Made by a program: the position numbers and the translations under genes. Shown piece after piece: positions 53,498-63,974 of a stretch of 64,000 nucleotides of DNA. This DNA is from Pseudohongiella sp. (GTDB lineage: Bacteria; Pseudomonadota; Gammaproteobacteria; Pseudomonadales; Pseudohongiellaceae). Within the stretch, counting starts at the first letter, position 1, and each line of letters begins with the position of its first letter. The stretch lies in assembly GCF_011050365.1 (NCBI RefSeq), contig NZ_DRFV01000016.1, positions 272,591 through 336,590 on the forward strand, read 5' to 3'. The notes under the pieces were generated by a model. The model worked only from the letters and a program-made list of their open reading frames with translations, ran no database searches and was not told where the DNA came from.

Positions 53498-54823
53498 TCA
53501 AAGTGCGGCAAACGCTTTTTCGGCTGCAGCGAATGTGGTGTCCAGTTCCGGCTGGCCATGTGCGGCTGACACAAATCCGGCTTCAAATGCTGACGGGGCC
53601 AGATAGACATTGTTGTCCAGCATGGTATGGAAGTATTTGCGGAACTGTTCGACATTGCATGCCATGACCTGATCGAAGCGGGCGATTTTTTCTTCGCCGG
53701 AGAAGAAACAGCCGAACATGCCGCCTACCTGATTGGTAGTGAAGGGTATGCCTGCGGCTTTCGCGCGTTCGCTTAAGCCTGCGAGCATGGCCTCGGTGAT
53801 TGCGCCCAGGTCTTCATAGAAGCCGGGTTTCTGGATTTCCCGCAGCATGGCCTGACCGGCAGCTACTGCCAACGGGCTGCCCGACAACGTGCCTGCCTGA
53901 TATACGCCACCCTGAGGCGCGATGCAGTCCATGATGTCTTTGCGGCCGCCAAAGGCACCTACCGGCAAGCCGCCACCAATGACTTTGCCCAGTGCGGTCA
54001 GGTCGGGCGTTACCCCGTAGACAGACTGTGCGCCGCCCAGAGCGACTCTGAACCCGGTCATAACTTCGTCGAAAATCAGCACGCTGCCATGTTCGGTGCA
54101 TAGTTCGCGCATCGTTTCCAGGAAGCCTGGCACCGGAGGCACCATGTTCATGTTGCCGGCAATGGGTTCGACTATGATGCAGGCAATTTCGTCGCCGTGT
54201 TCCCTGAACAGGGTTTTCATGGCGTCGATGTCGTTGTATGGCAGTACATAGGTCAGGTCGGTGTACGCTTTGGGCACACCCAGCGAATCAGGTTCGCCCA
54301 GTGTCAATGCGCCTGAGCCGGCCTTTACCAGCAGACCGTCGACGTGACCGTGGTAACAGCCTTCAAACTTGACGACTTTATCGCGGCGCGTGTAACCGCG
54401 TGCCAACCGGATCGCGCTCATGGTGGCTTCGGTGCCGGAGGTTACCAGACGCACCCGTTCGATGGATGGCACCAGCTTGCAAATGGTGCGCGCAATTTCG
54501 ACCTCGGCCGCGGTCGAGGCGCCGTAGCCCAGGCCGCGGCTCAACTGTTCCTGCAGGGCGCCAATCACGGCCGGGTGACAGTGTCCCAGTATCAGCGGGC
54601 CCCAGGCGCCGACGTAATCGACGTAGCGATTGTTGTCTTCGTCAATCAGCCAGGCGCCTTCGCCGTGATTAAAAAACAACGGCGTGCCGCCAACGCCACG
54701 GAATGCCCGAACCGGTGAGTTAACGCCGCCGGGGATGAATAGTTGTGCTTCATCAAACAGCGCTGCCGAGCGACCGGTAGCATGGTGATTGTCAGATGTG
54801 GTCTGGGACGGAGTTTGAGACAT
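53498..54823 (-). CDS. hemL: Glutamate-1-semialdehyde 2,1-aminomutase
   Basis: 441 residues. The class III aminotransferase fold is shown by [49 protein letters not shown], and the PLP lysine in [16 protein letters not shown]. HemL converts glutamate-1-semialdehyde to 5-aminolevulinate, the C5 route to haem. AGAGGTAACTT precedes the ATG. Next to it is thiE, an arrangement also seen in Pseudomonas. Confidence 0.97.
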   Translation of the reverse strand: MSQTPSQTTSDNHHATGRSAALFDEAQLFIPGGVNSPVRAFRGVGGTPLFFNHGEGAWLIDEDNNRYVDYVGAWGPLILGHCHPAVIGALQEQLSRGLGYGASTAAEVEIARTICKLVPSIERVRLVTSGTEATMSAIRLARGYTRRDKVVKFEGCYHGHVDGLLVKAGSGALTLGEPDSLGVPKAYTDLTYVLPYNDIDAMKTLFREHGDEIACIIVEPIAGNMNMVPPVPGFLETMRELCTEHGSVLIFDEVMTGFRVALGGAQSVYGVTPDLTALGKVIGGGLPVGAFGGRKDIMDCIAPQGGVYQAGTLSGSPLAVAAGQAMLREIQKPGFYEDLGAITEAMLAGLSERAKAAGIPFTTNQVGGMFGCFFSGEEKIARFDQVMACNVEQFRKYFHTMLDNNVYLAPSAFEAGFVSAAHGQPELDTTFAAAEKAFAAL

Positions 54824-54851
54824 AAGTTACCTCTGATTACAAAAAAAGCTG

Positions 54852-55496
54852 TTAGAACAAATCGCTCAGTGCGTGTGCCCGGCTCTTGATATCCGGCGCG
54901 GCGAACAAATAATTGATCACTGCCAGCAGGTCGGCGCCAGCGTCGATCAGTGAACGGCCATTGTCTGCGGTAATGCCGCCGATCGCGACGATCGGCAACG
55001 ACGTCTGCGCGCGTATCAGGCGCAAGTTTCCGATGCTGGCGGCCGGGGCATCAGGCTTGGTGAGAGACGGAAAAAAGCGCCCCAGCGCAATATAACTGGC
55101 ACCTTGTTGCTCAGCTACCGCAGCCAGCGCGGGTTCGTCGTGACAACTGATGCCGATAATCGCCTGTGGCCCAAGCCGGTAACGCGCTTCGGCGAGAGCG
55201 GTATCGGACTGGCCCAGATGGACGCCGTCAGCCTCAATAGCCTGGCACAGATCGATATCATCGTTAATAATCAGGCAGGCATGATAGCGTCGGCACAGTG
55301 TCCTGAGTGCGGCAGCCTGCAGGACCCGGTCACGAAACTCACCGTTTTTGCGGCGATACTGGAGTACCCGGACACCGCCCGACAGGGCCTGTTCCACACA
55401 CGTTAACAAAGTGACGTCCGTCAGCAGATGTTCATCGGTAATAGCGTAGACACCTGATGCGGGAAATACGCTGGTTGCGGCTAAATGGACTGACAA
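54852..55496 (-). CDS. thiE: Thiamine-phosphate synthase
   Basis: 214 residues of the ThiE TIM barrel: GVYAITDE at the start, LQYRRKNG, LIINDDIDLCQAIEADGVHLGQSD, and IGISCHDEPAL. It joins hydroxymethylpyrimidine diphosphate and hydroxyethylthiazole phosphate to thiamine phosphate. The best start is TTG at 55496; no ATG is available in the right place. It precedes hemL and lies downstream of thiD on the same strand, with about 120 bases between. Confidence 0.93.
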   Translation of the reverse strand: MSVHLAATSVFPASGVYAITDEHLLTDVTLLTCVEQALSGGVRVLQYRRKNGEFRDRVLQAAALRTLCRRYHACLIINDDIDLCQAIEADGVHLGQSDTALAEARYRLGPQAIIGISCHDEPALAAVAEQQGASYIALGRFFPSLTKPDAPAASIGNLRLIRAQTSLPIVAIGGITADNGRSLIDAGADLLAVINYLFAAPDIKSRAHALSDLF

Positions 55497-55616
55497 TGGG
55501 GTACCTGCTGTTGCCTGATAAAGGTCATGACGCTGAATTATCGCGGCTCTATTCTAGCAGAGCCGTCCCGCAGAATGACAAGTCCGGTGCAAACAGGTTC
55601 GCGGCTGTGGCGCGTG

Positions 55617-56423
55617 TCAGCGATTTCGCCCGCGCCGGTCGGGCAAAAACTGACCCTGACCCGCCCGCCAGCCATGCTGTAGCGCCTGCCAGGTAAATGC
55701 CTGTGCGTTCGCCGCCGCCTGTGACAATGGTATCGTCTGCGCCAGGCCTGCAGCCAATGCCGCTGCCAGCGTGCAGCCGGAGCCGTGAAAACTGCCGGGC
55801 AGCCTCGGCCAGGTCCAGCTTTCGGCGGGTGCATCCGGGTGATACAGGGTGTTGACGACGTCTGGAGTGCTGGCGTGAGTCCCGGTGAGTAAGATATGCC
55901 TGCAACCCAGATCCATCAGTGCCGAGGCGGCACGTTCGGGGTGGTCGCAGTCCGGGCTCAACGCCAGTAATTCGTCGGTGTTCGGTGTCAGCACAGTGAC
56001 CCGTGGCAGGATGAGGCTGCGATAGGCCGCAATCAGTTCAGCGCCACTGAACTCGAATCCGCCGCCTGCCTTCACCACCGGGTCCGCGACCACCGGAATA
56101 GCTGGATGGTCAGTCATCACTTCGGCTATCAGTCTTAATACATCGATGTTGTCGATCAGCCCGATTTTGATGGCGTGCACCTGGATATCCGCAAATACGG
56201 TGCTGATTTGTGCGCGCAGCACGTCAACGCCGACGGTCTGTGTGCGGCTGACATTGCAGGTGTCCTGCACCGTCAGCGAGGTGATCACAGGCAGGCAGTG
56301 ACAGCCGTTGGCGAACAGCGTTTCGATGTCAGCCTGAATGCCGGCGCCGCCGCTGGGGTCTAGCCCGGACAGGCAGAGCACTGCGGGTTTGCCTGCCATG
56401 GAATCGGGATCTGACTGGATCAA
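55617..56423 (-). CDS. thiD: Hydroxymethylpyrimidine/phosphomethylpyrimidine kinase
   Basis: 268 residues. The N-terminal LCLSGLDPSGGAGIQADIETLFANG binds substrate; PLVDPVVKAGGG-like text (VVADPVVKAGGG) and the C-terminal PGSFHGSGCTLAAALAAGLA give the ATP-binding anion hole. ThiD phosphorylates HMP twice. Start is TTG at 56423, overlapping the hemJ stop; the in-frame ATG at 56399 is an alternative that leaves the core intact. No TPP riboswitch is seen upstream in this thi row. Confidence 0.93.
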   Translation of the reverse strand: MIQSDPDSMAGKPAVLCLSGLDPSGGAGIQADIETLFANGCHCLPVITSLTVQDTCNVSRTQTVGVDVLRAQISTVFADIQVHAIKIGLIDNIDVLRLIAEVMTDHPAIPVVADPVVKAGGGFEFSGAELIAAYRSLILPRVTVLTPNTDELLALSPDCDHPERAASALMDLGCRHILLTGTHASTPDVVNTLYHPDAPAESWTWPRLPGSFHGSGCTLAAALAAGLAQTIPLSQAAANAQAFTWQALQHGWRAGQGQFLPDRRGRNR

Positions 56424-56842
56424 AATGGTTTCACAACAACAAGAATGACAATGGCGATCAGCGCCAGCACCGGAGCCTCATTGTAGTATCGGAAAAATAC
56501 ATGGCTGTGGGTATTGCGATTCTCCCGGAAGCGCACCAGGAACCACCAACAGCTTATGTGGTAGACGATGACCAGCGCCACCAGAGTGAGTTTGGCGTGC
56601 AGCCAGCCCTGGGACAGATAGAAGTCGGGCGCCGACGCCACCAGCGCTGTCCCCAGCACAACCGTGGCGATCGCCGAAGGTGTGCTGATGCCCCAATACA
56701 GTTTGCGCTCCATAATGACGAACCGGTCTTTGCTGATCTGATCATCGCTCATGGCATGATAAACAAACAAACGAGGCAGATAAAAAATGCCGGCAAACCA
56801 GGTAATGACGGCAATAATGTGGAAAGCTTCGATCCAGGCCAT
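56420..56842 (-). CDS. hemJ: HemJ-like protoporphyrinogen oxidase (CopD family)
   Basis: 140 residues with four membrane helices. His in EAFHIIAVITWFAG (about residue 8) and the Lys in LHAKLTLV match the haem-binding residues of HemJ, and the N-terminal pattern MAWIEAFHIIAVITWFAGIFYLPRLFVYHA is family-specific (sequence here shown in two parts of the same domain). HemJ oxidises protoporphyrinogen IX in bacteria lacking HemG. It is near hemL and argC, as in Pseudomonas. It overlaps thiD by four bases. Confidence 0.93.
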   Translation of the reverse strand: MAWIEAFHIIAVITWFAGIFYLPRLFVYHAMSDDQISKDRFVIMERKLYWGISTPSAIATVVLGTALVASAPDFYLSQGWLHAKLTLVALVIVYHISCWWFLVRFRENRNTHSHVFFRYYNEAPVLALIAIVILVVVKPF

Positions 56843-57007
56843 GGTATTCCGTTATGATTTTCAGTGACTGAGTCCTGATTATGACGTCCACAGGCAGGTG
56901 CGTATAGCGCAAGCCAGTAAAAAGGCAGGATATTTGGCCGTCAGCAGATGTTAGAATCAGGTGTTAGAATACAGTTTACCATTTGTCAGACAGCGCAGGA
57001 GAATGCC

Positions 57008-58045
57008 GTGATTAAAGCAGGAATTGTCGGAGCCACTGGATACACCGGGGTGGAGTTGTTACGCCTGCTGGCATTGCATGATGCCGTCTCTATCGAGGTG
57101 GTGACCTCCCGCGAACTGGAAGGCACGGCGGTGTCGGCCCTGTTTCCGAATCTGCGTGGTTACGTGGATCTTGCGTTCACTGCCCCCGATGATGATGCGC
57201 TGGCCGCCTGTGACGTGGTGTTTTACGCGACACCGCATACGGTAGCCATGAAAACAGCGGCCAAGCTGTTGGCGCGAGGCGTGCGTGTTATCGACCTGTC
57301 GGCCGATTTCCGGTTGAAAGACAAGGTGGAATGGGAGCAGTGGTACAAGGAGACTCATGAAAGCCCGGAGTTGATTGCTCGTGCCGTGTACGGGTTACCG
57401 GAGGTGAATCGTGACACGATTCGCGATGCACAGCTGATTGCGGTGCCCGGATGTTATCCGACGGCGGTCCAGCTAGGGTTTCTGCCGTTGCTGGAAAACG
57501 CCCTGATAGACCCGTCCCGCTTGATTGCTGATGCCAAGTCCGGTGTCAGCGGTGCCGGGCGCAAGGCTGCTGTCGGCAGTCTGCTGTGCGAATCGTCAGA
57601 ATCCATGAATGCCTATGGCGTGGCCGGGCACAGGCATCTGCCGGAAATTTCACAGGGGCTGCGCGCGGCAGCCGGGCAGGATGTCGGCCTGACTTTCATA
57701 CCGCATCTGACGCCGATGATACGGGGTATTCACGCGACCTTGTATGCCGCGCCGGTCACAGATGTAAGTGCTGCGCAATTGCAGGAATTGTTCGAGGATC
57801 GCTACCGTTCAGAGCCCTTTGTTGACGTTATGCCGCAGGGGGCGCAACCTGCGACGCGCAATGTCAAAGGCTCCAATCGATGTCAGTTGGCTGTGCATTA
57901 TCTGGAGCGCAGCAACAATATCGTTGTCTTGTCAGTTATCGATAATCTTGTGAAAGGTGCATCCGGCCAGGCAGTACAGAACATGAATATCATGTTTGGA
58001 CTGGACGAGACTGCCGGCCTCAAGACCATTTCGCTGCTATTGTAA
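57008..58045 (+). CDS. argC: N-acetyl-gamma-glutamyl-phosphate reductase
   Basis: 345 residues from the GTG at 57008, with AGGAG six bases upstream. The NADP-binding motif is GATGYTG, and the catalytic Cys lies in [13 protein letters not shown]. It reduces N-acetylglutamyl phosphate to the semialdehyde in arginine synthesis. The C-terminus [25 protein letters not shown] is typical. It is divergent from hemJ and heads a row with a coiled-coil protein and a bactofilin. Confidence 0.96.
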   Translation: MIKAGIVGATGYTGVELLRLLALHDAVSIEVVTSRELEGTAVSALFPNLRGYVDLAFTAPDDDALAACDVVFYATPHTVAMKTAAKLLARGVRVIDLSADFRLKDKVEWEQWYKETHESPELIARAVYGLPEVNRDTIRDAQLIAVPGCYPTAVQLGFLPLLENALIDPSRLIADAKSGVSGAGRKAAVGSLLCESSESMNAYGVAGHRHLPEISQGLRAAAGQDVGLTFIPHLTPMIRGIHATLYAAPVTDVSAAQLQELFEDRYRSEPFVDVMPQGAQPATRNVKGSNRCQLAVHYLERSNNIVVLSVIDNLVKGASGQAVQNMNIMFGLDETAGLKTISLLL

Positions 58046-58054
58046 GTACATATT

Positions 58055-58762
58055 ATGTCACGTGCGGTTAAAGGCAGCAGACAACAACGAATGACTGTGG
58101 TGCCGCATCGCCCGTGGCAGCGTGCGGCGATTATGGCGTCGGGTTTGCTGGTGTTGAGCATTGCGCTGGTGATGGCGTACCGCACCGGATTTGAGCGCGG
58201 CGCTGATAATCTGGCCGAACTCGACCTCGCACACTCGCAAGGCCTGTCCGATGTTCAGCGCGCAGCCCGGGAGGTAGCTGAACTGAAGGCAGCGTTGTCG
58301 GTGGCCGAGCGAAACCGACAGGTTGATGACGAGGTCAACGCGCAGGCGCAGGCCTCAATTGCAGCCCTGCGCAGTGAAATTGCGTTGCTTGAACGTGATG
58401 TGGCCCTGTATCGGCAAGTCATGGCGCTGGAGGCTGAGTCACCGTCTTTAAGTTTGCGTTCCTGGCAATTGTTGCAAACCGAGCTGCCGGGGTATTATCG
58501 TTACCGGCTCACCCTGGCCTACACCGGCGCTGGCGGCGCGGCAGTAGCGGGTGTTCTGAGTATCATGGTTGGCGACGAGCAGGCATCGGTGGTCAGCGTG
58601 ACTGAACCGGTTAATCTGCGCTATCTGCAGGTGCTGGAAGGGGACGTGCAGATTCCGGAGGGTTTTATTGCCAGCCATGTTAAGCTCGAGTTCAACGCAG
58701 ACTCGTCACCCGCGCCCGCTTTCAGCGAAAGCAGGCCGTGGCAGCCCGAGGGGGGCATTTGA
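58055..58762 (+). CDS. Membrane-anchored coiled-coil protein, DUF6776-like
   Basis: 235 residues. A membrane helix lies at about residues 24-42, a coiled coil at about 50-130, and a beta-rich domain follows (about 140-220), with MVGDEQASVVSV. This is the layout of the protein that sits between argC and a bactofilin gene in many gammaproteobacteria, grouped as DUF6776. Function is unknown; the bactofilin next to it suggests a role in cell-shape or envelope organisation. Its stop overlaps the bactofilin start (TGATG). Confidence 0.8.
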   Translation: MSRAVKGSRQQRMTVVPHRPWQRAAIMASGLLVLSIALVMAYRTGFERGADNLAELDLAHSQGLSDVQRAAREVAELKAALSVAERNRQVDDEVNAQAQASIAALRSEIALLERDVALYRQVMALEAESPSLSLRSWQLLQTELPGYYRYRLTLAYTGAGGAAVAGVLSIMVGDEQASVVSVTEPVNLRYLQVLEGDVQIPEGFIASHVKLEFNADSSPAPAFSESRPWQPEGGI

Positions 58763-59223
58763 TGTTCGGATCGCAGAATAAAGTACGCAAAGGCAAGGTG
58801 ATGGCACATACCTTGATATCCGCAGTCACCGAACTGCAGGGCGACCTGAAGTTTGATGGCGAGCTGATTGTGGAGGGGCGCATTGTTGGCAACATCAATG
58901 CTGCGAACGATTCCGGTGCGATGCTGAGAGTGGCCGAATCAGGTGTCATAGAGGGTGAAATCAACGTGCCCAATGTTGTGATAAACGGCACTGTGAATGG
59001 CGATATTCATGCCTGCAAACATATCGAGCTGGCCGCCAAGGCGAGCATCAACGGCGATGTACATTATCAACTGATCGAAATGGTGATGGGCGCCAGGGTT
59101 AATGGCAGCCTTGTCTGCAACAAAGAGCAGCATCAACCTCGCAAAGCATTGACCTATCAGCACCAGGCTGTCAGTGACAGTGAGCCGGAACCACCCCGCC
59201 AGGGGCAGGGTGATCCGGCTTAG
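58762..59223 (+). CDS. Bactofilin
   Basis: 153 residues from the ATG at 58762. The DUF583 beta-helix core is visible as repeats with GELIVEGRIVGNI, VIEGEIN, VVINGTVNGDI and ASINGDVHY. The C-terminal tail is disordered. Bactofilins polymerise without nucleotide into filaments that place envelope-shaping enzymes. The start overlaps the stop of the membrane coiled-coil gene, which may be its anchor. It is near an M23 peptidase gene further down, a common functional partner. Confidence 0.93.
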   Translation: MFGSQNKVRKGKVMAHTLISAVTELQGDLKFDGELIVEGRIVGNINAANDSGAMLRVAESGVIEGEINVPNVVINGTVNGDIHACKHIELAAKASINGDVHYQLIEMVMGARVNGSLVCNKEQHQPRKALTYQHQAVSDSEPEPPRQGQGDPA

Positions 59224-59338
59224 CGCCGTTGGCAATTGGCGTTGGTGCTGATCCGGACGTTTCCCGCTGTGCCAATAAGCGCCCAAGTACAAATGGTTAT
59301 TACTTGCATTAGCCGTAAGAACAGGATATTCGCCGGCA

Positions 59339-59363
59339 ATAGTTGACTAAATTACTCGGTTAA
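59339..59363. promoter_or_regulatory. IscR type-1 binding site upstream of erpA
   Basis: This 25-base segment matches the type-1 IscR consensus at 22 positions, with mismatches at 59355, 59360 and 59363. It overlaps the -35 element of a promoter (59343-59372), as expected for repression by [2Fe-2S]-IscR. Confidence 0.75.
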
Positions 59364-59372
59364 CCCCATAAT
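59343..59372 (+). promoter_or_regulatory. Promoter for erpA
   Basis: TTGACT at 59343-59348 and CATAAT at 59367-59372 with an 18-base spacer. Transcription should begin near 59379, about 55 bases before the erpA start. Confidence 0.7.
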
Positions 59373-59434
59373 TCTGTCTGCCGTCCCGGTTTCCTATCCG
59401 GAGATGCCCAATCAGTATTCAGATAGTTGTTGTT

Positions 59435-59788
59435 ATGTCCACTGTACAATCGCACGATCCCATTATTATCGCACTTACCGATAACGCGGCCGACAAGGTG
59501 AAATCCCTGATCGCGGAAGAGGGCAAGCCTGGCCTGAAATTGCGGGTTTTTGTCACTGGCGGCGGGTGTTCAGGTTTTCAGTACGGTTTCAGTTTTGACG
59601 AGGATATGGCTGAGGACGATACGGTCGTGGATCACAAGGGGGCGACAATGCTGGTGGATCCGCTTAGTTATCAATATCTGGTCGGTGCCAAGGTGGATTA
59701 CGTGGAAAACCTGGAAGGATCACGTTTTGTAGTGAATAACCCGATGGCCAGCACCACCTGCGGCTGCGGATCTTCTTTTTCCATATGA
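59435..59788 (+). CDS. erpA: Iron-sulfur cluster insertion protein ErpA
   Basis: 117 residues. The three A-type carrier cysteines are present: Cys45 (GGGCSGFQY) and Cys109/Cys111 (TTCGCGSSF). ErpA hands [4Fe-4S] clusters to enzymes. The gene has its own promoter overlapped by an IscR-type site. It is convergent with anmK, with 16 bases between stops. Confidence 0.97.
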   Translation: MSTVQSHDPIIIALTDNAADKVKSLIAEEGKPGLKLRVFVTGGGCSGFQYGFSFDEDMAEDDTVVDHKGATMLVDPLSYQYLVGAKVDYVENLEGSRFVVNNPMASTTCGCGSSFSI

Positions 59789-59804
59789 TGCCCGCACACA
59801 CGGC

Positions 59805-60914
59805 TCAGGCGTAGTAGATCCCACCCAGGATCACAGGATGGCTGGCGCCAGTCAGGTCTCTGCTGTCAACCGTCTGCCGGTTTAATGCCCGATGGGCCAG
59901 CCATGCGAACGTGACAGCCTCCACCCAGTCAGCAGACAATCCACACGCATCGCTAGGCTGTACCCGGCATGTCGGCGTCAGTTGCTGCAACCTCTGCATC
60001 AGTGCGGCATTGTAAGCGCCACCTCCGCACACAATCAGCTCCGTCGTCACATCATCCAGCGCCCGGCTGATACTCAGTGCTGTCAGCTCAAGCAGAGTGC
60101 GCTGCACGTCTGCTGCGCGCACGCTGTGTGAGACAGCAGCGAGTTTGTTCTGCAACCAGGCAAGATTGAACAGCTCGCGGCCTGTGCTTTTGGGTGGTGG
60201 TACGCTGAAATAGGGTTCATCCAGCAGCAGTCGCAGGAGAGTCTCGTCCACCTCGCCCGATGCAGCCCAGTTGCCCGCTTCATCGAATCGCGCGCCACGC
60301 TCTTGCTGTATCCAGGTGTCCATCAGTACGTTGCCCGGGCCGGTATCATAACCACGAGGTGTTGCTTCGTGGGCCGGGTTCAGCAAAGTAATGTTGGACA
60401 TGCCCCCTATGTTAACGACGCAGCGGCGATGTTCTGCCGAGTAGAAAAAATGTTGATGAAAAAGCGGGGCAAGAGGGGCACCCTGGCCCCCGGCAGCCAT
60501 ATCCCGGCGGCGAAAATCGCCGACCGTGGTGACGCCGGTCAGCTCGGCCATGATGTTCGGATCACCCAGTTGCATACTGAATCGGTGATCGCCTGCTGGC
60601 TGGTGAAAAACGGTTTGCCCGTGACTGCCAATGGCTGAAATCTGACTGGCGGTAAAATTTGACTGCGCCATCAGCTCATTGATGGTGTCGGCGAATGCGC
60701 GCGCAATCCGGTTGTCCAGAGTTCCGAGATCCTGCAGGCTGATGCTGGCAGTGTCGCACAGGGACAGAATGTCGCTGCGCAGCTTGTCGGGGTATTTGCC
60801 GGAACATGTCGCCAGCAGTTTTGTATGGCTGGGCGTGGTTTCGATCAGCGCACAATCAATGGCGTCAACACTTGTGCCGGAGATAACGCCTACATAATAG
60901 CCGGTATCAGACAT
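59805..60914 (-). CDS. anmK: Anhydro-N-acetylmuramic acid kinase
   Basis: 369 residues. The N-terminal YVGVISGTSVDAIDCALIE is the ATP-binding start (usually GMSGTS), with GSHGQTVFHQPAGD, VGDFRRRDMAAGGQGAPL and NIGGMSNIT as signatures. AnmK converts anhydroMurNAc from cell-wall turnover to MurNAc-6-phosphate. The 3' end is 6 bases after the M23 peptidase gene; the two form a recycling pair in many gammaproteobacteria. Confidence 0.95.
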   Translation of the reverse strand: MSDTGYYVGVISGTSVDAIDCALIETTPSHTKLLATCSGKYPDKLRSDILSLCDTASISLQDLGTLDNRIARAFADTINELMAQSNFTASQISAIGSHGQTVFHQPAGDHRFSMQLGDPNIMAELTGVTTVGDFRRRDMAAGGQGAPLAPLFHQHFFYSAEHRRCVVNIGGMSNITLLNPAHEATPRGYDTGPGNVLMDTWIQQERGARFDEAGNWAASGEVDETLLRLLLDEPYFSVPPPKSTGRELFNLAWLQNKLAAVSHSVRAADVQRTLLELTALSISRALDDVTTELIVCGGGAYNAALMQRLQQLTPTCRVQPSDACGLSADWVEAVTFAWLAHRALNRQTVDSRDLTGASHPVILGGIYYA

Positions 60915-60920
60915 GAGGCC

Positions 60921-62333
60921 TCACTCCGAGTCAGGGGCCTGGCTCGGTGTGTTGGTGTATGTCAGCAGGCGTCCGTCGGGCTTGGTTTCATTGAAGCGCT
61001 TGAGGATTTGATCTGCGTGTTCCAGAAACCGCGGCATTTCTTTTGGATCCAGGCTGATGGCCTGCGGGAGCTCGTCGACAATGGTGCGCGGGTCTTTGTG
61101 AACGCCATTGACCAGAAATTCGTAATGCAGGTGGGGGCCGGTCGCGCCGCCGGTAGAGCCTACGTAGCCAATGATCTGGCCCTGTTGTACCCGGCTGCCT
61201 TTCTTGATGCCACCGGCATAATCGTTCAGGTGTGCATATTTGGTTTCAAAGCTGCCATTGTGTTGTATGACCACCAGTTTACCAAATGAGCCGTTACGGG
61301 CTGCCCAGGTCACTGTGCCATCTGCAGTCGCGCGAATCGGTGTGCCGGTCGGTGCGGCATAATCAGTGCCGCGGTGGGCGCGAATAGTGTTCAGAATCGG
61401 ATGTCTGCGATTGGGGTTAAAGTTGGAGCTGATACGAAAAACGTCAAGCGGGTTACGCAAAAATGCTTTTTGCATGCTTTCGCCATCCGGGCTGAAGAAG
61501 CCGACATCGCCCTGTGTATTTTGATAACGCACGGCGACATGCTCGCGTCCGCGATTGATAAACTGTGCGCCAAGAATCTCGCCGGTACCAATGAATTCGC
61601 CGTTCAGGTACTTTTCTTCGTAGGCTATGCTGAATTGATCGCCGGAGCGCGGATCCATCAAGAAGTCGATGACGCCGCCGAAAATGTCTGCCATGCCCAT
61701 AATGACACTGGCCGGAATTTCTGCCTGCTGTCCGGCCAGAAACAGACTGTCAGCAATGGCACCCTGTTTGACGACCTGCACCACATCAGGGGTTAACTGT
61801 ATCGGTTCAACCTGATAGAAAGCGTCCTGGCGGGTAAAAACAAAGCCCTCAAGGGGTGACATGAATACCTGAAGTTGTTCCAGCTTGCCGGGCTCCGGGA
61901 TGTGAAAACTCAGCTCGTATCCCGGGAACAGTCGATTCAGGATGCCGGCCTCGTCAGAGCTGTTAATGATGCGGTAAAGCTCCTGGGCTGACAGGCCAAC
62001 GCGCCCGAAGATTGCTGACAAATTGTCACCGGGTTGCACTGTCAGAGAGTGCCAGTTGACCCGGCTGTCAATTGCCCCGGCATCGACAAGAGAATTAGCC
62101 GGTAGCGTGGGGCCTACAATCAGTGCCGGATCCGTCGCGTCTCTCTGCGCCGCAGCCTCACCGGTCTGGCTGGTCAGGGTGTTGTCACGCCGAAGGCGGT
62201 CTCCATTGGCAGGAGCGTCCGGAACGAGGATAGTGACAATAATCAGTGCTACCCCAAGTGCGCTGGCCAGCCAGAGGTGGTTGCGTGGGTAATATTTGCG
62301 GATGATATGTTGGGCTTTGGCTATCGAGTCCAT
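60921..62333 (-). CDS. M23-family murein peptidase with LysM/OapA-like domain
   Basis: 470 residues from the ATG at 62333. A membrane anchor lies at about residues 21-40, a LysM/OapA-like domain ([20 protein letters not shown] and neighbours) at about 90-160, and the peptidase at about 300-435 with [14 protein letters not shown] and the HxH metal motif in GPHLHYEF. It cuts D,D- or other peptide cross-links in peptidoglycan. It is divergent from tyrS. A further N-terminal in-frame segment is non-conserved and lies over the tyrS promoter. Confidence 0.9.
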   Translation of the reverse strand: MDSIAKAQHIIRKYYPRNHLWLASALGVALIIVTILVPDAPANGDRLRRDNTLTSQTGEAAAQRDATDPALIVGPTLPANSLVDAGAIDSRVNWHSLTVQPGDNLSAIFGRVGLSAQELYRIINSSDEAGILNRLFPGYELSFHIPEPGKLEQLQVFMSPLEGFVFTRQDAFYQVEPIQLTPDVVQVVKQGAIADSLFLAGQQAEIPASVIMGMADIFGGVIDFLMDPRSGDQFSIAYEEKYLNGEFIGTGEILGAQFINRGREHVAVRYQNTQGDVGFFSPDGESMQKAFLRNPLDVFRISSNFNPNRRHPILNTIRAHRGTDYAAPTGTPIRATADGTVTWAARNGSFGKLVVIQHNGSFETKYAHLNDYAGGIKKGSRVQQGQIIGYVGSTGGATGPHLHYEFLVNGVHKDPRTIVDELPQAISLDPKEMPRFLEHADQILKRFNETKPDGRLLTYTNTPSQAPDSE

Positions 62334-62514
62334 GGAGGCTGTTTTTATCTCGTTACATACATTACTGCTGGTGCGTTGCGGAGCCAAGAGACACCCTGAG
62401 TGCGCACACAAACTCCAATTCTTATGGCTTTTGCTGCTCAGGTCAAGTCTTATTCCGGCTGATAGTGTAGAATCCGTGCTGGGTTTTAAGCGTGGATTAA
62501 CAACGGAAAAAGTC

Positions 62515-63798
62515 ATGGCAGAGAAAACAGTAGATATATTGGCGGACCTTGAGGCAAGAGGTCTGGTCTCCCAGATGACCTCGGAGGAGGAGTTCAGGTC
62601 TCATCTGCTCTCCGGTAGTCGCACTATATATAGTGGCTTCGATCCGACTGCCGATAGTCTGCACATTGGTAGCCTGGTACCTTTGCTGGCGTTGCGTCGC
62701 TTTCAGCTTGCCGGGCATAAGCCATTGGCGCTGGTGGGTGGCGCTACCGGCCTTATAGGCGACCCCAGTTTCAAGGCTGCTGAGCGTCAGTTGAACTCGG
62801 TTGAGGTGATTGGCGGCTGGGTTGATTCATTGAAAGAGCAGATGAGCCGGTTTCTGGATTTTGACTGTGGCACAACGTCTGCCGAGGTGGTTAATAACCT
62901 GGACTGGACCCGCGAGCTTAATGTTCTCAGCTTCCTGCGTGATGTCGGCAAACATTTTTCGGTCAATGCGATGATTCAGAAGGAATCCGTCAAGCAGCGT
63001 ATCGAGAGAGAGGGCTCGGGTATATCTTTTACCGAGTTCAGCTACATGATTCTGCAGTCCTACGACTTTGCCGAGCTTTACCAGCGTCATGCGTGCACTA
63101 TCCAGATTGGTGGCAGTGACCAGTGGGGAAACATTACCGGTGGTATAGACCTCTCCAGGCGGATGTATCAGGGGCAGGTTTATGGTTTGACGTTGCCATT
63201 GGTAACCAAGGCCGACGGGCAGAAGTTTGGTAAAACCGAGACCGGCACCGTGTGGCTGGATCCGGCCAAGACATCGCCTTATGCCTTTTTCCAGTTTTGG
63301 CTCAACACGGCTGATGCTGACGTATACAGGTTCCTGCACTATTTCACTTTCCTGTCGCCAGCGCAGATCGCAGACATAGAGGCGGCCGATGCCGCCGCTA
63401 CCGGCAAGCCGTCGGCACAGGGGATTCTGGCGCGTGAAGTCACCGGGCTGGTCCACGGCGAGGACGGATTGCGGGCGGCCGAGCGCATCAGTTCGGCACT
63501 GTTCTCTGGTGAGCTGGGAGATCTGACTGAGTCGGATTTTGAGCAGCTGCGACAGGATGGTCTGCCGGCCACTGATGCGGCGGGTGACGCTGTTGCCATC
63601 ATTGAGGCGTTGGTCAGCACCGGTCTGGCAGCGTCGAACCGGGTGGCCAGGGAGTTTGTGGCTGCCGGCGCGGTGTCCGCCAACGGTGCGAAAGTACCGG
63701 ATACCGATGCATTGCTGTCAAAAGCCGGGGCTCTGTATGGCAAATACATTGTGTTAAAGCGAGGCAAAAAGCTGTTTCACCTCTTGCGTTTTACTTAA
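62515..63798 (+). CDS. tyrS: Tyrosyl-tRNA synthetase
   Basis: 427 residues from the ATG at 62515. The class I motif HIGS is at 50-53 and KFGKT near 240; [14 protein letters not shown] and [10 protein letters not shown] are TyrRS-specific. A C-terminal S4 RNA-binding domain ends the protein. It attaches tyrosine to tRNA-Tyr. In-frame upstream codons overlap the M23 gene start and are not part of the protein. What follows looks like rRNA promoters, as in Pseudomonas. Confidence 0.96.
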   Translation: MAEKTVDILADLEARGLVSQMTSEEEFRSHLLSGSRTIYSGFDPTADSLHIGSLVPLLALRRFQLAGHKPLALVGGATGLIGDPSFKAAERQLNSVEVIGGWVDSLKEQMSRFLDFDCGTTSAEVVNNLDWTRELNVLSFLRDVGKHFSVNAMIQKESVKQRIEREGSGISFTEFSYMILQSYDFAELYQRHACTIQIGGSDQWGNITGGIDLSRRMYQGQVYGLTLPLVTKADGQKFGKTETGTVWLDPAKTSPYAFFQFWLNTADADVYRFLHYFTFLSPAQIADIEAADAAATGKPSAQGILAREVTGLVHGEDGLRAAERISSALFSGELGDLTESDFEQLRQDGLPATDAAGDAVAIIEALVSTGLAASNRVAREFVAAGAVSANGAKVPDTDALLSKAGALYGKYIVLKRGKKLFHLLRFT

Positions 63799-63843
63799 AC
63801 AGCGCTGTCAGCCAAAATTTATGACGACATGATGAAATTCTGC

Positions 63844-63871
63844 TTGCAGAGGGGAAATACTGTGGCATAAT
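63844..63871 (+). promoter_or_regulatory. Strong promoter P1, probably of an rRNA operon
   Basis: TTGCAG at 63844-63849 and CATAAT at 63866-63871 with a 16-base spacer, followed at once by a GC-rich GCGCGCC discriminator typical of growth-rate-controlled rRNA and tRNA promoters. No gene lies between tyrS and the window end. Confidence 0.6.
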
Positions 63872-63974
63872 GCGCGCCCTTGACGAGATAACGCTCTGGT
63901 CAAGGGAAGACAGCAGCAGTTTTTTCAGAGTTATTTGCCGGTGACAAGCTGGCAAAGAAAGTGAAAAAAAGTGC

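Noticed and set aside
55540..55575. Hairpin GGCTCT/AGAGCC between thiD and thiE as a terminator
   Set aside because: The stem has an eight-base loop and no T-run on either strand; it may be incidental.
55497..55616. TPP riboswitch in the thi row
   Set aside because: No thi-box sequence (CUGAGA and related conserved stretches) is seen here or in front of hemJ.
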